Shown here: one piece after another, positions 1-5,280 of the stretch
Position numbering within the stretch: the stretch's first letter is position 1
Layout of the letters: every line of letters begins with the position of its first letter
NCBI GenBank assembly: GCA_048497495.1
Contig: JAFHCF010000218.1
Span: 1-6,198 of the forward strand
Origin: JAFHCF01 sp048497495
GTDB taxonomy: Bacteria; Pseudomonadota; Alphaproteobacteria; Rhizobiales; Ancalomicrobiaceae
Direction of reading: 5' to 3'
Length of the DNA: 6,198 nucleotides
Translations under genes and position numbers: made by a program
Notes under the pieces: model-generated
Databases searched by the model: none
The model's input: the letters and a program-made list of their open reading frames with translations, nothing else
Told to the model about the DNA's origin: nothing

Positions 1-1220
1 AATTTGCCCGAACCCGCGAGCGGAACCCGTGGCAGCGTCAAGGGCGCCTTGATCGACAAGGTTGCGGGTTGGATCGCCAAATCGTAGGCGTCGCGCGCGT
101 AGGTGGCGTACTTGCGCGCGAAGAGCTGTCCGACGTCGCGGCACGCGGCGGCGAGCAGCCCCGTCGCCAACGGCTGACCATAGGTCGTCGCCTCGCACAG
201 GGTCGCTTTCGGGTCAGGGCCCTCGAACGTCGCCCGGATCCGCGCCCTGTCGACGGCGATCCGGTCGAGCACCTGACGAACGAAGGGGAAATCGTCGCGG
301 CGCGGAACGAGGTAGGCGGTGATCCGCGCCACCTCGTCCCGACTCTTCGCCGACGCCAGCACGCTGGCGAGATCGGCCTCCGCCGGCTTGATCCCGAGCG
401 TGTCGAAGTCGCCCAAATAGCGGAAGTCGGCGAGCACGGCGGCGAGGAGACCCTTGGAGTCGAGCCCGAAGCCGGCATCGGTGATGCGCTTCCTCTGCTC
501 CTCGCGGCGACGGTTCTCGGCCGCTGCCTTGGCGTCGCGCTCCTCTTGCTCGCGGCGCGAGGTCTGTTCGATCAGATCGCCGACGCGACGTGTTTCCGTC
601 TCGATGCGGCCGAGGGAGGACGAGATCATCTTCTGAACCGCCTCGATTCCGGGAACCGATTCGGCGATGACGCCCTTCGCCGTGGCGCCGGGAATGGCCG
701 ACTGCAAGGCGGTCCACGTCGCCGCGCAGACGAACAGGATGGCGGTGTAGATCGCTCCCGACCGCAGCAGGGGCTTCTTGGACGGCCACGCGAAGGAGGC
801 GCCGAAAAGAGCCAAGCTGCCGATGCCGGAGCCGGCCATGATCGGTCCACCGAGCTCGACGATCGGCTTGAGGAAATCGATGACGCCGCTGAACAACGCG
901 ATCAGTGCCGCGTACTTGGCATTGAACTTGTCGGCCACGTCGCGCGTCGCCTCGAGCCGGCGATCGAGCCAATTCGAACCGGCGAAGCGGGTCTCGATCT
1001 CGCCGATGGCTTCCTCGAGCGCCAGACCGCAGGCGATGGAGTCCGCGCTGGCCGGCGCGGCGGCGAAGGCCTTGGCGACGACGGCGCGGACACGCTCGTA
1101 GATCAATTGGCGGGCCTCGGCGGTCGGCGCAGCCGGGGTGGCCCCGGTCCCGTCGGCGGCCTTTTCGCGCGCCAGATGAGCATTCAACATGTCGAGGAAT
1201 TGCTGCTTGGTCGGATGCAT
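1..1220 (-). CDS. Unknown two-TM coiled-coil membrane protein (3' end outside window)
   Basis: This minus-strand frame is open from the ATG at 1220 to the left edge with no stop, giving 406 codons; the C-terminus is missing. A GGGGAAG stretch lies just upstream of the ATG. Residues 1-30 form a polar, Ala-rich start. Residues 36-78 are helical (RQLIYERVRAVVAKAF, then LALEEAIGEIE); I recall similar N-terminal helices in uncharacterised rhizobial membrane proteins. Two hydrophobic segments lie at about 122-145 and 154-174. A charged Arg/Glu-rich coiled coil follows at about 203-246 (RREQEERDAKAAAENRRREE). Residues 250-406 are a soluble region with no motif I can name. No signal peptide is visible. 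The layout fits an inner-membrane protein with a cytoplasmic coiled coil. It uses more A/T-ending codons (caa, aat, gct, ttg) than the genes to its right. The function is not recognised; the reading frame itself is well supported by its amino-acid composition. Confidence 0.82.
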   Translation of the reverse strand, partial: MHPTKQQFLDMLNAHLAREKAADGTGATPAAPTAEARQLIYERVRAVVAKAFAAAPASADSIACGLALEEAIGEIETRFAGSNWLDRRLEATRDVADKFNAKYAALIALFSGVIDFLKPIVELGGPIMAGSGIGSLALFGASFAWPSKKPLLRSGAIYTAILFVCAATWTALQSAIPGATAKGVIAESVPGIEAVQKMISSSLGRIETETRRVGDLIEQTSRREQEERDAKAAAENRRREEQRKRITDAGFGLDSKGLLAAVLADFRYLGDFDTLGIKPAEADLASVLASAKSRDEVARITAYLVPRRDDFPFVRQVLDRIAVDRARIRATFEGPDPKATLCEATTYGQPLATGLLAAACRDVGQLFARKYATYARDAYDLAIQPATLSIKAPLTLPRVPLAGSGK

Positions 1221-1276
1221 CGCTTCCCCGCGTCGAACTGCGCCGCAATCGTGGACGCTCCTTGCGTCGTCCCGCA

Positions 1277-1304
1277 ATCAAACGCGATTTCTTCACGATG
1301 ACAA
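1277..1304 (-). promoter_or_regulatory. Possible sigma-70-type promoter for the membrane-protein gene
   Basis: On the minus strand, TTGTCA (1304-1299) and TTTGAT (1282-1277) are 16 bases apart. They match the -35 and -10 consensus at five and four of six positions. A start near 1270 would leave a leader of about 50 bases before the ATG at 1220. This is by eye only; in DNA this GC-rich, an A/T-rich pair at this spacing is suggestive but not decisive. Confidence 0.33.
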
Positions 1305-1401
1305 GAGATACGGACCACGACGGTTTCCAGACGCCCGCGCCAGCCACGCCGAGCCTTCGATCCGCGCAGGATCGGGCTCACAGCAGGGTCCCCGAATTCC
1401 A

Positions 1402-1430
1402 TTGTCCACCACCTCGTCGATGTCCTATTC
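1402..1430 (+). promoter_or_regulatory. Possible promoter for the HD hydrolase gene
   Basis: TTGTCC (1402-1407) and CTATTC (1425-1430) are separated by 17 bases. Transcription would begin near 1437 and leave a leader of about 33 bases to the ATG at 1470. The TTGTC core resembles the -35-like element proposed for the divergent gene on the other strand. Judged by eye. Confidence 0.35.
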
Positions 1431-1469
1431 GAAGCACCACGTCTTGCCTTCGACTCGGGAGCCACGCCC

Positions 1470-2078
1470 ATGCCCCCACGCACGCCTCCCCCGCCCCGCG
1501 CCTGGCAGCGCATGCTCTCCGGGCGCCGGCTCGATCTGCTCGATCCGTCGCCGCTCGACGTCGAGATCGAGGACATCGCCCATGGGCTCGCCCGCGTGGC
1601 GCGGTGGAACGGGCAGACTCATGGGCCCAACGCCTTCTCGGTGGCGCAGCACTGCGTGTTGGTCGAGGAACTGACGCTGCGGCTGGAGCCGCTGCTCGAG
1701 CCGAAGTGGCGGCTGACCGCGCTGCTCCACGACGCGCCGGAATATGTCATCGGCGACATGATCTCGCCGTTCAAGGCGGTGGTCGGCGGCGGCTACAAGG
1801 CGGTGGAGCATCGGCTCGAGGCCGCCATCCACATCCGCTTCGGCCTGCCGGCGACGGTGCCGGCGCCGGTCAAGGCGCTGATCAAGCGGGCCGACCACGT
1901 CTCGGCCTATTTCGAGGCGGTCGAGCTCGCCGGCTTCGAGGCCCGCGAGGCGGAGAAGCTGTTCGGCCGGCCCCGAGGCTTCGCCGCGCGGCTCGGGCTC
2001 GAGCCGTGGCCGGTGGGCGCGGCGCAGGCGCGTTTCCTCGAGCGTTTCCACGAGCTCGACGGGCTCGCCCGGGGCTGA
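1470..2078 (+). CDS. HD-domain phosphohydrolase, YfbR (5'-deoxynucleotidase)-like
   Basis: This 202-aa cytosolic protein belongs to the HD metal-dependent phosphohydrolase superfamily. The ligands are in the expected order: H61 (VAQHCV), H87-D88 in LLHDAPEYVIGD with E91 and D96, and D142 in KRADHVSAYFEAVE. The HD/E/D spacing (+3, +8 from the D) equals that of Escherichia coli YfbR (D69, E72, D77) as I remember it. An Arg-Trp pair at 45-46 lies about 15 residues before H61, much like the RW pair that contacts substrate in YfbR. The family removes phosphate from nucleoside or deoxynucleoside 5'-monophosphates; the substrate here is inferred. Length is close to YfbR (about 200 aa). The ATG at 1470 has GGGAG nine bases upstream, and the Pro-rich start is followed at once by conserved-looking sequence. 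It leads a same-strand trio with a phosphatase and a NadQ-like regulator. Confidence 0.88.
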   Translation: MPPRTPPPPRAWQRMLSGRRLDLLDPSPLDVEIEDIAHGLARVARWNGQTHGPNAFSVAQHCVLVEELTLRLEPLLEPKWRLTALLHDAPEYVIGDMISPFKAVVGGGYKAVEHRLEAAIHIRFGLPATVPAPVKALIKRADHVSAYFEAVELAGFEAREAEKLFGRPRGFAARLGLEPWPVGAAQARFLERFHELDGLARG

Positions 2079-2198
2079 GGGAGACGATCGCTGAGGCGAG
2101 CCGAAGCGCCATCGGAGGCACCGTCATGCAATCTGCACGATGACCGGCGACGAGTGGCGTGTCATGCTGCGCGTCGATGCCTCAGGGGACAATCCTTC

Positions 2199-2726
2199 AT
2201 GCCGACCCTCCACGTCTGCTCCCTGTCGCGCCTCCACGAAACGGTGGAACGGGTCGGCGCCTCGCATGTGGCGACGCTGATCAACGCCGCCACGCCGGTC
2301 GTCCGGCCGCCGTCGGTCGCGATCGAGAACCACCTCTTCCTCGGCTTCAACGACATCGTCGAGCCGACCGACGGGTTGATTCCCGCCTCCTCGGCGCAGG
2401 TCGCCCGTTTCCTCGACTTCGTCGCCGGCTGGGATCGGGCGCGGCCGATGGTGATCCATTGCTGGGCCGGGATCTCGCGCTCGACCGCCGGCGGCTATGT
2501 CGCGGCCTGTGCCCTGCTGCCGCAGATCGACGAGGGGGTGATCGCGCGCGAGCTCAGGACACGCGCGCCCTTCGCCACCCCCAACGGCCGCCTGGTGGCG
2601 CTCGCCGACGCGCTCCTCGGGCGCAAGGGGCGGATGGTGGCGGCGATCCGCGCCATCGGCCGTGGGGCGGACGCCTTCGAGGGCATGCCCTTCTCGATGC
2701 CGCTCGTCCGCGAGGACTGGTCATGA
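2199..2726 (+). CDS. Cys-based tyrosine/dual-specificity-type phosphatase
   Basis: This 175-aa protein carries the phosphatase P-loop HCWAGISRST at residues 87-96, matching HC-x5-R-(S/T) with nucleophile C88 and phosphate-binding R94. D52 in LGFNDI, about 36 residues before the cysteine, is the likely general acid. The N-terminal strand-rich part (PTLHVCSLSRL, ATLINAAT) fits a compact DSP fold. No signal peptide or membrane segment is present, so it should be cytosolic. The frame also opens at an ATG at 2154, but I chose 2199: AGGGGA lies nine bases upstream, and the extra 15 residues (Cys/Arg-rich) do not look like phosphatase. The stop lies 30 bases before the next gene, so the two are probably co-transcribed. 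The family can act on phosphotyrosine, phospholipids or nucleotides; the substrate cannot be told here. Confidence 0.87.
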   Translation: MPTLHVCSLSRLHETVERVGASHVATLINAATPVVRPPSVAIENHLFLGFNDIVEPTDGLIPASSAQVARFLDFVAGWDRARPMVIHCWAGISRSTAGGYVAACALLPQIDEGVIARELRTRAPFATPNGRLVALADALLGRKGRMVAAIRAIGRGADAFEGMPFSMPLVREDWS

Positions 2727-2756
2727 TCGCGGGTCGGCGATGACGGAGACGCGGCC

Positions 2757-3776
2757 ATGAGCGGGCGGCCGGGCGGGCTCGAGATCGGCCTCAACGCGGC
2801 GATCGTGGCGGTGCGCGGCGAAGTGCCGCTGGTGCTGACGGTGGCGAGCCGTGGCGAGGATCTCGAGGCGCTGCCCTTCGGTCCCTTCGATCCGGTCAGC
2901 CATCGCACCCTGGAGATCGGCCTGCGCGCCTGGGTCGAGCAGCAGACGGCCTTGAGGCTCGGCTATGTCGAGCAGCTCTACACCTTCGGCGATCGCGGCC
3001 GTTACGCCCGCGCCGGTGATTCCGGTCCCCACGTCGTCTCGGTCGGCTATCTGGCGCTGACCCGCACCACGGCGCGCGGCGAGGCGAGCGAGGAACGCAT
3101 CACCGCCTCACAAGAGGCCCTGGCGCGCTCCGGCGCCGGATTTCGGCCATGGTACGACCATTTCCCCTGGGAGGACTGGCGGCGCGGCCGGCCGGCGGTG
3201 GTCGACGAGGCGATCCTGCCGGCGCTGCGCGCCTGGGTGGCGGAGGCGCCGGAAGACGCCGACCTCACCCGCTCGATCGGCCGGGCGGAACGGCTGCGCC
3301 TGTTCTTCGGCGCCGAGGGCGCGCCCTTCGACGAGGAGAAGGTGCTGGAACGCTACGAATTGCTCTACGAGGCGGGGCTGGTGGAAGAGGCGCGGCGCGA
3401 CCGGCGCGGCTCCGGCCAGGGACCGTGCGGGGCGGCGCTCGCCGGCATGGGGCGGCCGATGCGCTTCGACCACCGCCGCATCCTGGCGACGGCGATCGCC
3501 CGGCTCCGGGCCAAGCTCAAATATCGCCCGGTGGTGTTCGAGCTGATGCCGGAGAGCTTCACCCTGACCGAGTTGCAGCGCACCGTCGAGGCGATCTCCG
3601 GCCGCCACCTGCACAAGCAGAACTTCCGCCGTCTGGTGGAGACCGCCGCCCTGGTCGAGGCGACCGGCGAGACCTCGCTCACCACCGGCGGCCGCCCGGC
3701 GAGCCTCTACCGCTTCCGCCGCGAGGTGCTGAAGGAACGTCCGGCGCCGGGGCTGAGGCTCGGCATGCGCGGGTGA
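2757..3776 (+). CDS. nadQ: NadQ-like NAD-metabolism regulator (degenerate Nudix + winged helix)
   Basis: This 339-aa protein resembles COG4111, the alphaproteobacterial NadQ type of transcriptional regulator, which represses NAD biosynthesis genes. Residues 8-105 form a Nudix-like domain (LEIGLNAAIVAVRGEVPLVL; TLEIGLRAWVEQQTALRLGY; VEQLYTFGDRGR). The catalytic Nudix box is lost: where REUXEEXGU is expected the protein has AWVEQQTAL (58-66), with Q62-Q63 in place of the metal-binding glutamates. It is therefore probably a ligand sensor, not an enzyme. Residues 110-240 are a helical linker. Residues 252-322 form a winged helix (LKYRPVVFELMPESFTLTEL, then HKQNFRRLVE and GGRPASLYRF), like the C-terminal domain of NrtR and related Nudix regulators. 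The ATG at 2757 has GGAG eight bases upstream. The usual target genes (nadA, nadB, nadC) are not in the window, so regulation of NAD synthesis is inferred from family. Confidence 0.8.
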   Translation: MSGRPGGLEIGLNAAIVAVRGEVPLVLTVASRGEDLEALPFGPFDPVSHRTLEIGLRAWVEQQTALRLGYVEQLYTFGDRGRYARAGDSGPHVVSVGYLALTRTTARGEASEERITASQEALARSGAGFRPWYDHFPWEDWRRGRPAVVDEAILPALRAWVAEAPEDADLTRSIGRAERLRLFFGAEGAPFDEEKVLERYELLYEAGLVEEARRDRRGSGQGPCGAALAGMGRPMRFDHRRILATAIARLRAKLKYRPVVFELMPESFTLTELQRTVEAISGRHLHKQNFRRLVETAALVEATGETSLTTGGRPASLYRFRREVLKERPAPGLRLGMRG

Positions 3777-3805
3777 CGGGTTGGAAGCGGCGTCCGGGCA
3801 CGGCC

Positions 3806-3932
3806 GTGCGCGATGCTTCGAGACGGCGTCTTCGACGCCTCCTCGGCATGAGGCGTTCCTTTTTTTTTCCAAAGAATACAGATGCCTCATGCTGAGGAGG
3901 GGCCGCGGGCCCCGTCTCGAAGCATCGCGCAC
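3806..3932. repeat. Long imperfect inverted repeat (Rhizobiales-type intergenic repeat)
   Basis: Outer arms 3806-3826 and 3912-3932 pair perfectly over 21 bp (core GATGCTTCGAGACGG). Inner arms 3838-3854 and 3884-3900 pair over 17 bp with a single G-T wobble (core CCTCCTC...GCATGAGGC). The apex (3855-3883) contains a run of nine T at 3860-3868. The element fills most of the gap between two converging genes, so the RNA from either strand would fold into a long hairpin and could end or stabilise both transcripts. I recall nearly the same motifs (ATGCTTCGAGACG, CCTCATGCTGAGGAG) in many intergenic regions of Bradyrhizobium-like genomes, which points to a dispersed REP-like family; the copy number in this genome cannot be seen here. 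Confidence 0.85.
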
Positions 3933-3986
3933 CGCCCTTCCTGAACCTCCTGAGGCGATATGACGGTCCGTCCTGGAGCTGCCGCC

Positions 3987-4934
3987 TCACCCGCCCTTCG
4001 CCAATACCTCCTTCAACACCCTGGTCACCGGCAGGTGCCCGTAGAGGTCGGTGTTGGTGTGGTGCCAGGCGTCGGGGACGACGACGTCCGGGGGGGCATC
4101 GCGGCGGGTGGCGAAGTCGCCGACGAGGTCCCAGCGGCCGACGATCTCGGTGAGCCTCTTGCAGCCGCGCGGCATGCGCAGGCGCGACGAGATCGAGACG
4201 ACGCGCACCGTCTCGCCGGTCCGGTCGGACAGGGCGCGATCGTCGCGCTGGAGGGCGTGGAGGGCGTCGCAGACGACGAGATTGCCCTTGGAATGGGCGA
4301 CGATCAGATCGACGGCCGCGCGCTCGTCCCGGATCAGCGCGCCGACCACGTCGGTGTCGCGGTCGGCATGGGCGGGCGCGCCGGCGAGGCCGTTCGTCTC
4401 CGCCTCCCGGATGCCGCCGAGCGAGCGGTCGAGCGTTCCGCGCAGGTCGTGCATGGCGGTGAGGCCGGCGAACCAGAAGAAGCCGCCGGCGGCTTCGGTG
4501 GCGAGATCGGCGAGACCGTAGCCGGAGACCACCGCCGCCACCGGCTTACCGACCGCGTCGGCGACGTTGCGGGCGAAGGCCGCCGTGCCGAGCGCCGAGG
4601 AACCGACGCCGGCCACCGTCAGGGTGGCGATGCCGCCGCCGCCACGGGCGAGATAATCGTCGAGCGAGGCGCAGACGACGACCCGGCCGGCGCCCGACGG
4701 CGGGACGATCAGGATCGTGCCCTCGCCCACCGTGGGCCGCGCCAGATCCGCCGCCTCCTCGGCGGAGACGACGCGGACGTCGTAGAAGAGGGCGTCGAGC
4801 AGGACGTTGCGCCGGCGCAGGCTCGCCATGAAGGCATCGCTCTGCGGCTTGGAGAAGAGCCGCCACGGCAGGGCCCAGGCTCGCGAGAACTGCGCGAGAC
4901 CGGCGGAGAAGGGATCGTCTGCCATTGCGAGCAT
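3987..4934 (-). CDS. Alpha/beta-hydrolase (lipase)-like protein
   Basis: This 315-aa protein has a lipase-type nucleophile elbow, VDLIVAHSKGNLVVCDAL, centred on S215, so the pentapeptide is A-H-S-K-G instead of G-x-S-x-G. It is preceded by the usual hydrophobic strand and followed by a helix. Asp269 or Asp273 (RWDLVGDFATR) and a late His, probably H300 (TDLYGHLPV), are in the right order to complete a Ser-Asp-His triad. Residues 100-160 are Gly/Ala-rich and hydrophobic (VAGVGSSALGTAAF; GGFFWFAGL) and may be a membrane-touching lid or helical hairpin. No signal peptide is visible. The likely reaction is ester or lipid hydrolysis, inferred from the fold only. The start could be 4934 or the ATG nine bases inside at 4925; the GAGG just upstream is too close for the first (2 bases) and somewhat far for the second (11). 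It converges on nadQ and is divergent from the DUF2339 gene. Confidence 0.8.
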   Translation of the reverse strand: MLAMADDPFSAGLAQFSRAWALPWRLFSKPQSDAFMASLRRRNVLLDALFYDVRVVSAEEAADLARPTVGEGTILIVPPSGAGRVVVCASLDDYLARGGGGIATLTVAGVGSSALGTAAFARNVADAVGKPVAAVVSGYGLADLATEAAGGFFWFAGLTAMHDLRGTLDRSLGGIREAETNGLAGAPAHADRDTDVVGALIRDERAAVDLIVAHSKGNLVVCDALHALQRDDRALSDRTGETVRVVSISSRLRMPRGCKRLTEIVGRWDLVGDFATRRDAPPDVVVPDAWHHTNTDLYGHLPVTRVLKEVLAKGG

Positions 4935-4960
4935 CGCCTCGTGCCAGCCACACCGGCCCG

Positions 4961-4966
4961 ATCATA
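4961..4966 (-). promoter_or_regulatory. -10-like box for the hydrolase gene
   Basis: TATGAT on the minus strand matches five of six bases of the sigma-70 -10 consensus. Transcription would begin near 4954, about 20 bases before the ATG at 4934. No -35 match is found 16-19 bases upstream, where the loop of the dyad at 4973-5001 lies instead. Confidence 0.4.
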
Positions 4967-4972
4967 GCGGCA

Positions 4973-5001
4973 CCGCGTCGACGGGGCCACCGTCGACGCG
5001 G
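4973..5001. promoter_or_regulatory. 12-bp-arm dyad at the -35 position of the hydrolase gene
   Basis: CCGCGTCGACGG (4973-4984) and CCGTCGACGCGG (4990-5001) are perfect reverse complements with a 5-base spacer. The dyad is centred at 4987, about 33 bases upstream of the start site implied by the TATGAT box at 4961-4966. No T-run follows on either strand, which argues against an intrinsic terminator. It is best read as a candidate operator for an unknown regulator. Confidence 0.5.
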
Positions 5002-5205
5002 GCGATCAGGCCGAGGCGCCGCGCGACGCCGGCGACGGCGGGCCGGGAGAAGGCGGCGATCCCGACACGTTTCGAAGGCGACGTCGCCGTCGAGAGATGC
5101 GATCCTCGGGAGGCGCGCGTGGTCGCCCGGGCGCGTCCCGTCGCGCGCCATCGGCGAGGCGGCGGGACTTCGCCGGCGACCTCCCTCACGCTCTCGGCGG
5201 GGGCC

Positions 5206-5234
5206 TTGTCGGCTTCGCGCAATTCGCATACTTT
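5206..5234 (+). promoter_or_regulatory. Possible promoter for the DUF2339 gene
   Basis: TTGTCG (5206-5211) and TACTTT (5229-5234) are 17 bases apart; an overlapping CATACT (5227-5232) is a slightly better -10 match but at 15 bases. The local A/T-rich patch stands out in GC-rich DNA. Transcription would start near 5241, inside the palindromes at 5234-5255. Confidence 0.35.
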
Positions 5235-5255
5235 GAACGTCGTTCACAACGTTGT
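5234..5255. promoter_or_regulatory. Two abutting palindromes upstream of the DUF2339 gene
   Basis: TGAACGTCGTTCA (5234-5246, 6-bp arms around one central base) runs directly into ACAACGTTGT (5246-5255, a perfect 10-bp palindrome), sharing one base. They sit 25-47 bases before the ATG at 5281 and overlap the predicted transcription start. This suits a binding site for a dimeric repressor; no regulator can be named. Confidence 0.5.
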
Positions 5256-5280
5256 CTCCTCTCGTGGATCGAGGTCCGCC

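Larger units (their letters stand above)
4935..5280. other. Divergent intergenic region
   Basis: About 346 bases separate the start of the hydrolase gene (leftward) from the start of the DUF2339 gene (rightward). I find no convincing gene in it. It holds a 29-bp dyad next to a TATGAT box at the left end and two adjacent palindromes next to a promoter-like pair at the right end, listed separately. A 12-bp palindrome, GGCGACGTCGCC, lies at 5077-5088. The stretch from about 5002 to 5205 otherwise shows nothing I can name. Confidence 0.7.

Noticed and set aside
69..1301. 410-codon open frame on the plus strand
   Set aside because: It is antisense to the minus-strand membrane-protein gene, whose frame is open to the window edge with sensible hydrophobic and coiled-coil segments. 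The plus frame reads as Arg/Gly/Asp-rich low-complexity sequence typical of the opposite strand of a GC-rich gene.
1425..2051. 208-codon open frame on the minus strand
   Set aside because: It is antisense to the HD hydrolase, which has all its metal-binding motifs.
1262..2143. 293-codon open frame on the plus strand overlapping the HD gene
   Set aside because: It lies in another frame of the HD hydrolase gene and reads as Arg/Ala/Gly-rich sequence; the HD frame carries the conserved motifs.
2154..2198. Upstream ATG extending the phosphatase by 15 residues
   Set aside because: It lacks a good ribosome site, the extension is Cys/Arg-rich, and the ATG at 2199 has AGGGGA at the proper distance.
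3108..3932. 274-codon open frame on the minus strand
   Set aside because: It is antisense to nadQ and would begin inside the inverted repeat; composition is Arg/Ala-rich.
3960..4967. 335-codon open frame on the plus strand
   Set aside because: It is an antisense shadow of the hydrolase gene, Gly/Arg/Asp-rich with no recognisable fold.
4973..5001. Intrinsic terminator
   Set aside because: The stem is strong, but no T-run follows on either strand and no gene ends into it.
4962..5222. 86-codon minus-strand frame upstream of the hydrolase gene
   Set aside because: Its start would be TTG with no ribosome site, its end overlaps the TATGAT box and the 12-bp dyad, and the product matches nothing I know. 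Its codons are mostly G/C-ending, so it is not impossible.
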